Shown in pieces: positions 35,606 through 44,091 of a stretch of DNA of 64,000 bases. Position 1 is the stretch's first letter. Each line of letters begins with the position of its first letter. The DNA lies in NCBI GenBank assembly GCA_028279875.1, contig JANQMU010000067.1:1-64000 (forward strand), written 5' to 3'. Under the pieces are notes generated by a model. That model was given only the letters and a program-made list of their open reading frames with translations, was not told where the DNA came from and searched no databases. The DNA comes from Rhizobiaceae bacterium (GTDB taxonomy: Bacteria; Pseudomonadota; Alphaproteobacteria; Rhizobiales; Rhizobiaceae). The position numbers were made by a program, and so were the translations under genes.

Positions 35606-37987
35606 ATGCGAAGCGTTACGCCGGACCGGGCGAGGCGACACCGGTCAGTTGCAGGAAACGGGGTGATGGTACACCGTTTGCCACATCCATGCGCCGCTAC
35701 CGAACCGTCATCAGCAGCGGCGTTCCGCCATGGCCTTTGCGCGCTCTTGCTGCTGCTGGTCTTCACGCTCGGTTTGTCACCCGCGTCCGCCGCCAATCTC
35801 GCGGCCCAAAATGCCGAGGTGACGTGGAGCGCGCGCGCCGCGAACAACAGCGATGCGGCCGCCGCGCAGGACGCATTGTTTCTGACCCTCTTCAACACCG
35901 GGCGTCTGCCGCTGAAACGGGTCGTGATCGACGAGAAGGAGTATCCGGGCGATACGATGCGGCGGGCCGGCGCCTGGGTCGGAAATCTGAGCGCCACGTC
36001 GGATGCGCTTTTATGTGACCTCAATCCGAAGACCTGCGTTCGGGAGCGGCAGGCCGCGAGCAGCCGCGAACGACGCAGCGATATGGCGCATATTGCCGGT
36101 TTCAAAATCGGCGGTGCATCGCGATGGACCGCCTCGGCCGGCGATACGCTGGTTGTTCCCGATATTCTCATCATCCAGATCTACCGGCAGGAAGCCGGCA
36201 GCGGTTTCCCGACGGGCAAGGAGGCGCTTGTCGGTGCCGGCCAGGTCTCGCGCATTCCCGCCTGCCTGGACACAAGCGGCGACCTCTGCGTCACCGATTA
36301 CACCATCGCATCGCAGGATCAGGTCGTGGCGCAGAGCGAGCTGCGCCCGGTCACCAAGGTTCAGCCGGATTTTTCAAAGGACTCGAAGGATGCCTTCGCC
36401 CTGGTGCCGCACCTGACGGCCCGGCTGGACATACCGGAAAGCCCGATTTCCTATTATGACCGGTTTGCCAGGGCCGGCGGATATGCCTTCGACGATCCAG
36501 GATACAAACGCCTGCTCCTTGGTATCGGCGACAATATCCAGGGCAAATTCGCCGGCGCCATCAAATCCCTGCCCGTCGGCGAGCCGAAGTTCCGGCTGCA
36601 GAAAGACGTCTTCGAGCAGTTTTTCAATGTCGCGCGCCACGGCGAGCCGAAGCCGCACGAAAATGCCTTTCCGATGACCATTGCCGTCGTCGATCATATG
36701 CCGAACATCAAGCATTGCGATTTCGAGTCCGCGCGCATCGAACTGCTGCAGGAACCCGGGCGTTTTGCCGGACCGGACGACGACGTGGCGGCCGATCCGT
36801 CTGCCTCGGTTGTCGCGGCATCGACCGGCGCCGATGCGGATGACGATTGCGAAATCTCCGAAAGCCCATGGCTGCGCGAGTTTCACGGAACCCATATTCT
36901 CGGCCTGGCAGCCGCGCGCCGCAACAACCGCGGTGGTGCCGGCCTGCTCAGCCATTTCGACAATGTGTCGTTCAAGGTCATACCGATCAATATCGACCGG
37001 CTGCGCGGCGACGAGAATTATGTGTCGGAACTCGCGGTGAGGATCGGCGAGGCGATCTGGAATCACGGTGCGAAAATCATCAATCTGAGTTGGGCCTACA
37101 CGCCGGTCGACGGCGGCGGGCAGCGCGATGACATCCAGGCGCTGATCGAGCAGACGAAGAACAATGTCGTCTGGTTCGCCGCTGCCGGCAATGAGGGCAA
37201 CAATGCCAATAATGGTGTTTGCAACACCCGGCCGGCATGTTTTTCGCATCCTAACGTCGCCGGCATCGTAGCGGTCGAGCGCACCGAGGACGGGGCGGGT
37301 TTCAGATTGCTCGGCGACGGAACGGAAACCAATATGGGCTGGCGGTCCTTCGATCTCGCCGCGCCGGGTCGCGACATCTGGTCGACCGTCGGCGGCCGTC
37401 AGATGGCCGCGGCATCCGGAACGTCCCAATCGACCATCATCGCCACCTCCGCCGCGGCGCTGGTGATGTCGAAGGAGACCTTGACGCCGCGGGCGGCCAT
37501 CGAGCGCCTGATCTATACGTCGAATATCGTTCCAGCGCTGAAACACGGCATGACCGGCGGCATCGTCGACGTGTCGGCCGCGCTGAATTTTGAACAGGAC
37601 CAGCTTTGGCTCAACAATGGCTGTTTCTACGCCGGAAAGGCGCTGTCGCTGAAATTCGACAACGGGCCCGACCTCGTACCTGGTGACTTTGTCATCGACA
37701 GCCAGGATCCGGTCAACGGCGAAAGCCTCGGCGCCATCCATTTCAATCTGGCCGAAGCGCGGCGGCTGTATTTTGACGCGGCCGATGACAGCTATATCGG
37801 CTTTTTCATCCGCGCCAACACCAAGGTGCTGCGGCGCGTCAACGGCGATTTCGGAACCAAGCGCGAGAAGCGGATCATCCGGTTTGAGATTGCCGCAAGC
37901 CGCGGCGAAAACTGCAAATCAGCGCCGGGCAAGATCGAAGTCACGATTGACGAGATCACCGACTTCATCAAGCGGGCAAGACAATGA
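35606..37987 (+). CDS. Secreted S8-family (subtilisin-like) serine peptidase
   Basis: A 793-aa exported subtilase. ATG at 35606 is chosen because GGAGG stands seven bases before it; an ATG at 35573 lacks a site. The signal sequence has a long n-region (about 40 residues), then CALLLLLVFTLGLSPASA. About 300 residues of unassigned N-terminal sequence precede the peptidase domain. The catalytic set is D363 (IAVVDHMP), H427 (FHGTHILGLA), oxyanion N529 (AAAGNEGNN) and S607 (ASGTSQSTIIA), so the enzyme should be active. A C-terminal domain of about 130 residues follows. It overlaps the next protease gene by 4 bases (ATGA), so the two are co-translated. Confidence 0.9.
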   Translation: MRSVTPDRARRHRSVAGNGVMVHRLPHPCAATEPSSAAAFRHGLCALLLLLVFTLGLSPASAANLAAQNAEVTWSARAANNSDAAAAQDALFLTLFNTGRLPLKRVVIDEKEYPGDTMRRAGAWVGNLSATSDALLCDLNPKTCVRERQAASSRERRSDMAHIAGFKIGGASRWTASAGDTLVVPDILIIQIYRQEAGSGFPTGKEALVGAGQVSRIPACLDTSGDLCVTDYTIASQDQVVAQSELRPVTKVQPDFSKDSKDAFALVPHLTARLDIPESPISYYDRFARAGGYAFDDPGYKRLLLGIGDNIQGKFAGAIKSLPVGEPKFRLQKDVFEQFFNVARHGEPKPHENAFPMTIAVVDHMPNIKHCDFESARIELLQEPGRFAGPDDDVAADPSASVVAASTGADADDDCEISESPWLREFHGTHILGLAAARRNNRGGAGLLSHFDNVSFKVIPINIDRLRGDENYVSELAVRIGEAIWNHGAKIINLSWAYTPVDGGGQRDDIQALIEQTKNNVVWFAAAGNEGNNANNGVCNTRPACFSHPNVAGIVAVERTEDGAGFRLLGDGTETNMGWRSFDLAAPGRDIWSTVGGRQMAAASGTSQSTIIATSAAALVMSKETLTPRAAIERLIYTSNIVPALKHGMTGGIVDVSAALNFEQDQLWLNNGCFYAGKALSLKFDNGPDLVPGDFVIDSQDPVNGESLGAIHFNLAEARRLYFDAADDSYIGFFIRANTKVLRRVNGDFGTKREKRIIRFEIAASRGENCKSAPGKIEVTIDEITDFIKRARQ

Positions 37988-39462
37988 GCAGGCGGATCAA
38001 AAACCTCGTCGCGCTGATGCTGGCGGCAGTTCTTCCGGCCGGTGCCGTAGCGCCTGTAACCGCCCTGGCGCAGGCGCAGGTGCCCTTCGCCCAGGGACCG
38101 GTCGTCGCCATGGATGTCAAATTCCCGCCGGATAATGCCGACGCCCTGTTCAACGGCACGATCGTCTGGGCGTTCAACCGCAGCCTGCCGTTTCACAACA
38201 GCGCGGTTCCGCAGACATCCCGCATCCTGCTGGATGAAATTGTCCTGGCCGGACCGGGCGATTATGCCGTCGACATTGCCGACGGCCTGGGCAACATCAT
38301 TGAAACGCTGCGCTTTGGGGATTTGTGGGCAAAGACCGGACTCTGGTCGAAACTGGTGCCCGGCGGATCGATCTCCGTTCGTGTCCGCGGCCGCGACGCC
38401 GCCGAAAAACTGGCTTTCCGGTTGACGAACATCGCCTATGACTTCAACGCCGTGGCGGAAAAATCGCTGGTCGGTCCCGTCAACGGTTTGACGGATGTTG
38501 CACTCTATAGCGGTCCGATGGCTGACGAACTTGCGCGCATTGCGCCGTCCGTCGCCAAGCTCGAATATATCCGGGACGGCTCGAAATTCACCTGTTCCGG
38601 GTTTCTGATCGACCCGCAAAGACTGGTGACCAACGCCCATTGTGTGGACAGCCAGGCCGTCTGCGACACGGCCGTCATCCTGTTCGGATATCAAAAACTG
38701 GCGCATGGCGGCATGTCGCTCGGCCGCCAATATCGTTGCGACAGCTTTATCGATGCCGACCGGACGCTGGATGCCGCAATCATTGAGCTTGCCGAGAGCC
38801 CCGGGGACCATGATGCCCGGCGTCAGCCGGTCCTGTTCGGGGAGGGGCCGGTCACGATGGACGAACCGCTTCTGCTGATACAGCATCCGGGCGGCAGCCC
38901 CAAGAAAGTGTCCGTCGAGGGATGCGCGGCCTCGACCGTTCCGGCGGCGGGCGATGATGGCACCGGTGCTGTGGCCGATTTCGAACATGGCTGCGATACA
39001 GAGCAGGGCAGTTCGGGCTCGCCGCTCCTGCGGAGCAACGGCAAACTGGTTGGTCTGCACAAGATCGGTCACGGCGCGGAAGCCGATTCCGGCCGGCACA
39101 ACACCGCTGTCGACGCCGGAGCCCTTGCCGCGTGGTTGAAAAAAAGCAGCGCAAGTCCAACAGGTGAAAATCCGGAGGATGAAGTTATGGCTGCATCGCA
39201 GCGCGAGACGCCACCGCCGGTCAGCGTCGAGGCACCGTCCGCTGATACACCGCAAACCGGTGACGAGACCGGTTGCGACACGGTCAACCCGGACGACTGC
39301 CCGGAGCGGTTCCGCGTTCCGGACGATATCAGAGACGCCCAGCCGTTGCCCATGCCGACGGTTGATGACGAGGATCCAACACAAACGGAAGGAGGCGCAC
39401 CCGCCGCAGACGAGGAATCCCGGAGTGAACCGGGTTCGACGGGCTCCGGCATCACTGAATAA
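37984..39462 (+). CDS. Secreted trypsin-like (S1) serine protease with N-terminal beta-rich domain and acidic C-terminal tail
   Basis: A 492-aa exported protease with a signal peptide ending near ALAQA (residue 31). Residues about 35-160 form a beta-rich domain that looks like the P-domain or proprotein-convertase-like sandwich (LVPGGSISVRVRGRDAAEKLAFRLTNIAYDFNA). The S1 domain has H219 in LVTNAHCVDS, D263 in TLDAAIIEL and S344 in QGSSGSPLL. The last 100 residues are rich in P, E, D and T and probably disordered, ending in a Gly/Ser stretch. It lies between the subtilase gene (4-base overlap) and the third protease gene (114 bases downstream). Confidence 0.87.
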   Translation: MSRRIKNLVALMLAAVLPAGAVAPVTALAQAQVPFAQGPVVAMDVKFPPDNADALFNGTIVWAFNRSLPFHNSAVPQTSRILLDEIVLAGPGDYAVDIADGLGNIIETLRFGDLWAKTGLWSKLVPGGSISVRVRGRDAAEKLAFRLTNIAYDFNAVAEKSLVGPVNGLTDVALYSGPMADELARIAPSVAKLEYIRDGSKFTCSGFLIDPQRLVTNAHCVDSQAVCDTAVILFGYQKLAHGGMSLGRQYRCDSFIDADRTLDAAIIELAESPGDHDARRQPVLFGEGPVTMDEPLLLIQHPGGSPKKVSVEGCAASTVPAAGDDGTGAVADFEHGCDTEQGSSGSPLLRSNGKLVGLHKIGHGAEADSGRHNTAVDAGALAAWLKKSSASPTGENPEDEVMAASQRETPPPVSVEAPSADTPQTGDETGCDTVNPDDCPERFRVPDDIRDAQPLPMPTVDDEDPTQTEGGAPAADEESRSEPGSTGSGITE

Positions 39463-39576
39463 ATCTGGAAGAACGGGTGGGGCACCTGAGTTCCGGCGGC
39501 CAAGGCGCAAAGGCGCTGTCGAAGCCGTCGACCGTGGCCCGCAAGGGCCGAACACTAACACCCGAAGGAGTCTGAA

Positions 39577-40743
39577 ATGACTTACTCCAGCAGACTGAAA
39601 CAGATCTCGTTGATTACCATTGCGACGGTTGTCTTTGCCGCCGCGCCCTCGGTCAAGACGTTGGCCCAGACCACGGAGCCCGTGCAGATCGAAAACCAGC
39701 AGGCGGCGCCCGTCGCGGCCCGCGATCCGGAAGGGCACTGGACGCCCAAAGCCCTCTTTGAGGCCGCTTTGCTGCCATTGCCCGAGCCGACCGAAACCTT
39801 CCAGAGCATTACCGAAAATGTCGAGGAAGCCAACAGCAACGAACCGAGTATGATTGACAATGGTGTCTATACTGAAGACAGCGGCATTGAACCGGATATG
39901 GAAGACATGCTGTTCAGCGAAGCCCGTCCGCCGGTGGTCGACAATGACACGCGGGTGGGGCCGGAAGCGGCTGGCACGGCCAACGCCTATTTCTCAAGCT
40001 CCCGACTGGTTCCAACATCCGCACGTGTACACTACCCGTATCGCGTGCACGGCAAGCTCTTCTTCTCCAAGCCGGGCGGCGGCAACTTCATCTGCTCGGG
40101 CACGGTTATCAAACCGCGCCTGATCCTGACCGCCGGCCACTGTGTGCATCGCGGGTCAGGCGGTTCCGGCGGTTTCTACAACCGCTTCCTGTTCGTGCCG
40201 GCCTATCACAGCGGCCAGGCACCCTATCAGGCCTGGAACTGGCGCTGGGCCGTCACCACCGGGTCCTGGGCCGGCTCCAATGGCAGTGTGCCGAACCGGG
40301 CCGACTTCGCCATCATCGAAGTGGCCGACCGCCGCTTCGGAAACCGGATGCGCAAGATCGGTGAGGTGACGGGCTGGGCCGGCTACCGTACCAATGCGTT
40401 GTTCCCGAACCACACCAAGAAGATCGGCTATCCCGGGAACCATGACCGCGGTGAGATCATGCACCAGGTCGATTCCGGCAGCCATCGGCGCGCGGCGCAG
40501 AACACGGTTCTCTACGGCTCGGATATGCGCGGCGGTTCGTCCGGCGGCGCCTGGGTCGAGAATTTCGGCGTCAAGGCGCAGGGCCAGCAGGGCGCCCGGT
40601 TTGATTCGCCGAACCGCGTTGTCGGCGTGACCTCCTATGGTTATGTCAGTCAGGGCCCGAAGGTTCAGGGCAGCTCGATTCTCAACAACGAGTTCATCCA
40701 GATCCTCAACATGGCCTGCGCCCGCCGCGCCGGCAATTGCTGA
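39577..40743 (+). CDS. Secreted trypsin-like (S1) serine protease with acidic propeptide-like region
   Basis: A 388-aa exported protease with signal peptide MTYSSRLKQISLITIATVVFAAAPSVKTLAQ shortened by cleavage near residue 30. Residues 31-150 are acidic and low in structure and could be a propeptide. The S1 domain follows: H188 in ILTAGHCVHRG, D243 in RADFAIIEVA and S322 in RGGSSGGAW. A possible disulfide pair flanks the histidine, and CARRAGNC ends the chain. The CCCGAAGGAGTCTGAA leader gives a clear ribosome site. A strong terminator follows at 40,778, closing the three-protease unit. Confidence 0.88.
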   Translation: MTYSSRLKQISLITIATVVFAAAPSVKTLAQTTEPVQIENQQAAPVAARDPEGHWTPKALFEAALLPLPEPTETFQSITENVEEANSNEPSMIDNGVYTEDSGIEPDMEDMLFSEARPPVVDNDTRVGPEAAGTANAYFSSSRLVPTSARVHYPYRVHGKLFFSKPGGGNFICSGTVIKPRLILTAGHCVHRGSGGSGGFYNRFLFVPAYHSGQAPYQAWNWRWAVTTGSWAGSNGSVPNRADFAIIEVADRRFGNRMRKIGEVTGWAGYRTNALFPNHTKKIGYPGNHDRGEIMHQVDSGSHRRAAQNTVLYGSDMRGGSSGGAWVENFGVKAQGQQGARFDSPNRVVGVTSYGYVSQGPKVQGSSILNNEFIQILNMACARRAGNC

Positions 40744-40777
40744 CGCTCTGACACAGCAACGTGCCTCCCAAGGCCGT

Positions 40778-40801
40778 GCGTCCGGACTTCGGTCCGGGCG
40801 C
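40778..40801 (+). terminator. Rho-independent terminator after the third protease gene
   Basis: A 10-bp stem (GCGTCCGGAC/GTCCGGGCGC, one G-U pair) closed by the extra-stable C(UUCG)G tetraloop, followed by TTCTTCATGTCTTTT. It lies 34 bases after the protease stop at 40743 and should end the transcript that begins before 35606. Confidence 0.8.
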
Positions 40802-40808
40802 TTCTTCA

Positions 40809-41334
40809 TGTCTTTTGAACCCGCATACTCCGCATGAAGCTGCAGGATTTCTACAGTTTAGTCGCGATTCAGCTATTATAATCAACATCTTGATCTGAAT
40901 GCGTGAGGCCATCATGGCGGACCCGGCGGGTGAATCAACTGATGCCCTCTCAGGTTCAATTTCGACCGCCGGGTCAAGTTTGCGTTCCACGGTTGCCGGA
41001 TCACCTCTGGTGCCGGACCGTTGGCCTATCGTGAACGCAAGGAGAGGTGCGTCCTGATGAGCCGGAAATCGCCATTGAAGCGGGCCATGCCCGAGCAACA
41101 GCTACACCCGACTTCGAAATCAGGTGCTTTGCCCCGAATTGAGTGCCAAGCCAAAAGACCCGGTTTGTTGTCTGGCCACATGCGAAAGGTATGTTAATGA
41201 AGGTCATTCGCCGGGCCCTAAGGTGCCCTTTCGCGGTGCCGGGCATGGTGAAGTCCAGTTTGACATCGGTTCAGGCCATTTCGCGATGAGTGCCATCTCA
41301 TGAATATTGGCGCACGAATAAACGGAGGACAGCA
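40809..41334. other. Unassigned region between the protease cassette and the small Cys-rich gene
   Basis: About 525 bases with short open frames in several phases (the longest is 81 codons on the minus strand, 41001-41246), but none has a ribosome site, codon use like its neighbours or a familiar domain. A plus-strand frame near 41057-41196 and the minus-strand frame might be remnants of a decayed gene. I cannot name the source. The promoter of the gene at 41335 must lie in the last part. Confidence 0.45.
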
Positions 41335-41691
41335 ATGAGAGATCTGATCACGTTTCTGGTAGTCGGCGGCTGCGCATTGCTGTGGGCAGGCACAACCGTC
41401 GCCAGTCCAACAGTGCAGCTACACTGCAGTCAAACGAGTTGCTCCTACACCGAAGAGATCGGGCCGTCCGGGACCAAGACGTATCAAGGATATTGCGACG
41501 GAACGGGCAACACAAAGGTCACCAAAGGTAACTCAAACATGGTTTGTCACAAGGCGAAGGGCCTGACGTGCACGATTGGATGGTTCCCCCAGATAGGCGA
41601 GCACCCGTATTGGAGCTGCACCTGCACCAACTGGAACGCTATCCATGACGCGCATCCTGCAATCAATCTTTCCTGTCCCGCCCCGAGCTGA
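41335..41691 (+). CDS. Small secreted cysteine-rich protein of unknown function
   Basis: A 118-aa protein starting at ATG 41335, which is preceded by GGAGGACAGCA; the longer frame from 41290 has no such site. The signal peptide runs to about residue 24 (LLWAGTTVAS). The mature part of about 94 residues contains eight cysteines, in patterns such as HCSQTSC and WSCTCTNW, consistent with up to four disulfides, and is poor in charged clusters. I recognise no family. It ends 14 bases before the convergent lacI stop. Its place after the secreted proteases makes a link possible (inhibitor, substrate or binding partner), but the terminator at 40,778 shows it has its own transcript. Confidence 0.72.
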   Translation: MRDLITFLVVGGCALLWAGTTVASPTVQLHCSQTSCSYTEEIGPSGTKTYQGYCDGTGNTKVTKGNSNMVCHKAKGLTCTIGWFPQIGEHPYWSCTCTNWNAIHDAHPAINLSCPAPS

Positions 41692-41705
41692 GTGCCAGGC
41701 TGTCT

Positions 41706-42695
41706 CTATCCGCTTTCGCGTATATAGAGTTTCCATTCCGAGAAGAAATTCTTCGGTTTGGCCTCTCCCAGCACCCATTGCACCAGATGTTCTGCTTCTT
41801 CGCGAAAGCTGACGCTTTGCGGCCCGATCGTCGTCAGGCGCGGATTGCAAAACAGGCCGCTCTCGACATTACCGCATCCGACAACGGCAAAATCATCCGG
41901 CACGGAAAACCCGCAGCGCTGCAGCTCATGGATGATCGCCACCGCCGAAAAGTCCGATTCCGTGACAATCGCTGTTGGCCTGTCCTCCTGGGCGAGGATT
42001 GTTGCAACGGCCTGGACGGCGGCCTTTCGGCTTTTCGCCCCCGGCAGGACGAACGGCATGGCATGCGTGTCACGACGAGCGGCAAAGAAATCGTTCAGCG
42101 TGACCAGTCTTCGGCCCGAAAAGGCGCCGGGTTCCTGGCAGACATAAGCCAGTTTCCTGTGGCCTTTCGCGACCAGATGCTCAAGCGCCTCGACCAGTGC
42201 GTCCCGACGCCTGAAATTTACCGTCGACAGGCCTTCCGGCCGCGCGTCCGGGTGCAGGATCATGCAGGGGCGTCCACTGTCCACCAGCGGCTGGAACACC
42301 CGGTTGGCCACATCGGGATCCATGCCATCGGCATAGGCGAATATTCCGTCGGCGAGGCCCGATTCCACTTCGCGCACGACACGCTGCCAGTCCCGCTCGC
42401 TACCGGCCGTGACGACAACGGTGCTGAGGTTTGATTTCATCGCCGCGCTCTCGAACTCGCGGGCGATCTGATCGGAAAAGGGCATGCCAAGTTGGGGCAG
42501 GACGACACACAGACGGTCGGAGCGCGCCTTGCGCAACTGGCTGGCGACGCGATTGTGCACATAGCCCAACCGGGCCGCGGCGGATTTGATGCGCGCCTGC
42601 GTGCTCGCCCCGACGCGGCGCAGTTTTGCCGGATCGCCGCTTAAACAAAGGGATACGGCCGCCGTGGACACATTGGCCTCAAGGGCCACGTCCAC
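41706..42695 (-). CDS. LacI-family transcriptional regulator (5' end unusual)
   Basis: LacI/GalR-type regulator with 329 residues from the first standard start codon, GTG 42695. That start removes part of helix 1: the expected APTLVDVALEANVSTAAVSLCLSG is encoded in frame upstream, but with no ATG, GTG or TTG before the sulfatase stop. The in-frame candidate is ATT at 42755 with GGAAGG before it; alternatively, one more A in the A7 tract at 42709-42715 would join GTG 42718 in frame. The C-terminal half is a periplasmic-binding-like sensor domain. It is the last gene of the sugar-transporter operon and probably binds the palindrome at 47,206. Confidence 0.85.
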   Translation of the reverse strand: MDVALEANVSTAAVSLCLSGDPAKLRRVGASTQARIKSAAARLGYVHNRVASQLRKARSDRLCVVLPQLGMPFSDQIAREFESAAMKSNLSTVVVTAGSERDWQRVVREVESGLADGIFAYADGMDPDVANRVFQPLVDSGRPCMILHPDARPEGLSTVNFRRRDALVEALEHLVAKGHRKLAYVCQEPGAFSGRRLVTLNDFFAARRDTHAMPFVLPGAKSRKAAVQAVATILAQEDRPTAIVTESDFSAVAIIHELQRCGFSVPDDFAVVGCGNVESGLFCNPRLTTIGPQSVSFREEAEHLVQWVLGEAKPKNFFSEWKLYIRESG

Positions 42696-42770
42696 GAGCG
42701 TCGGGGCCTTTTTTTCACTGCGCCGCGCAGCCGTATTTTTCGCGTTCTGGTGAATAGCGGCGCCCTTCCA

Positions 42771-44078
42771 TTATCTTGCGCCATCGGCGGCCGGTGACGC
42801 CGGCACGATCTCGGGCGATATGTCTTCAAGCGCCCTGATACGGCCCTCAAGGCATAGCCTGAGTTCCGCGAGAATGTCCAGATGCGCCGGCGAGCGCACG
42901 AGATTGTTCAATTCCGCCGGATCGTCCTGCAGATCGTACAGAAAGGCCTCCTCATACCGGTCGCTGCCCATATCCACATGGCCATCCTTGCCGGGGGCCC
43001 AAACACCATATTTCCAGCGCGCGGTCCGCAAGGCCCGACCGACATGGGATTCGCTGATCTGAATGAACACACTGTCATGATCGCTTCCGTCGGATCGCAA
43101 CAGGGATTTTCCCTGCATCCGGTCCGGTGGTTTCACACCCGCCGCATCCAGGAGGGTGGGCGGCAGATCGATGAGACCGACATGGCCCGAAAAGCGACCT
43201 CCGTTCATGAAGCCCGGACCGTGCAGCATCGTCGGCACCCGGATCGACGCTTCGTGGCACGATCGCTTGTATTCGTCATTGCGCGTCTTGAAATGGCAGC
43301 CGTGATCCGAGGTGAACAGAATGATGGTATCGTCGAGCATGTCGAGGCTGATCAGCGCATCGGTCAGCCTGCCCAGCGCATCGTCGAGGCGCGAAACCAT
43401 GCCCATATAGCCCGCATAATGCTGCGCCGATGTCCCGCCGAGGGCGCTCAGGTCCTCGGGCAATTGCAGCCTTTTGCGCAGCCTGTCCTCATATCCGACA
43501 GGTGCCGGATAATCGTCCGTCTGGTTCTGGTGATGCGGCTCCAGAAAGGACAGGACCAGGAAGAACGGGTCGTCGTGGTCCCTGTCGAGGTAGCGGATGG
43601 CGGCATCGGTCAGCGCGTCGACGCGGTATCCCGGCAATTGCACGGGATTGCAGTCATTGTCATAGACCGTCGTCTTGTAGGCAAAAGACGTGAATTCCAG
43701 AATATTGGCGGCAAGCCAGTAATCATAGCCGCCGCGCTCGGCTGGCGGCACGGGATCTTGCGTTCCCAGATGCCATTTGCCGATATAAGCCGTTTCGTAG
43801 CCGGCTGCGGCAAAGTAGTGGGCGAGCGTCTTCTCGTGCTTCGGAAGCGGTATGCCGTTTCGAAAACACCCGGTTGTCGTCGGATAGAGACCGGTCTGCA
43901 GCATCGAGCGGGCCGGACCGCACACGGGCTGGCAGGTGAACGAGTTGGCGATGAAGGTGCCCTGTGACGCAAGCCGGTCGAAATTCGGCGTGAGATCCAT
44001 GGCATTGCCATGCAGCCCGACCGAATCCCAGCGTTGCTGGTCGGTGAAAAAAACAATGACATTGGGTTTTCGGGTCAA
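42771..44078 (-). CDS. Sulfatase family protein
   Basis: Formylglycine-dependent sulfatase, 435 aa, starting at TTG 44078 after GGAAGGTCCCGCC. The active-site motif C-x-P-x-R is C53-G-P-A-R57, where C53 would be converted to formylglycine. Metal ligands appear in VFFTDQQRWDSVG near the N-terminus and in LFTSDHGCHF (DH pair) in the middle. There is no signal peptide, so the enzyme is probably cytoplasmic and desulfates an imported compound. It lies between the permease genes and lacI in one operon, so a sulfated sugar or inositol derivative is a likely substrate; a choline-sulfatase-like role is a less likely alternative. Confidence 0.9.
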   Translation of the reverse strand: MTRKPNVIVFFTDQQRWDSVGLHGNAMDLTPNFDRLASQGTFIANSFTCQPVCGPARSMLQTGLYPTTTGCFRNGIPLPKHEKTLAHYFAAAGYETAYIGKWHLGTQDPVPPAERGGYDYWLAANILEFTSFAYKTTVYDNDCNPVQLPGYRVDALTDAAIRYLDRDHDDPFFLVLSFLEPHHQNQTDDYPAPVGYEDRLRKRLQLPEDLSALGGTSAQHYAGYMGMVSRLDDALGRLTDALISLDMLDDTIILFTSDHGCHFKTRNDEYKRSCHEASIRVPTMLHGPGFMNGGRFSGHVGLIDLPPTLLDAAGVKPPDRMQGKSLLRSDGSDHDSVFIQISESHVGRALRTARWKYGVWAPGKDGHVDMGSDRYEEAFLYDLQDDPAELNNLVRSPAHLDILAELRLCLEGRIRALEDISPEIVPASPAADGAR

Positions 44079-44091
44079 GGCGGGACCTTCC

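Noticed and set aside
36374..37741. Open frame of 455 codons on the minus strand inside the subtilase gene
   Set aside because: Antisense to the catalytic domain with D, H, N and S in place; no independent start signal.
37792..39738. Open frame of 648 codons on the minus strand across the second protease gene
   Set aside because: It is antisense to a protease with intact H, D and S residues and a signal peptide; the translation is Arg/Gly-rich with no domain. Long antisense frames are common in GC-rich coding sequence.
41001..41246. 81-codon minus-strand frame in the unassigned region
   Set aside because: No ribosome site and no family similarity recognised; listed only as a possible remnant in the region entry.
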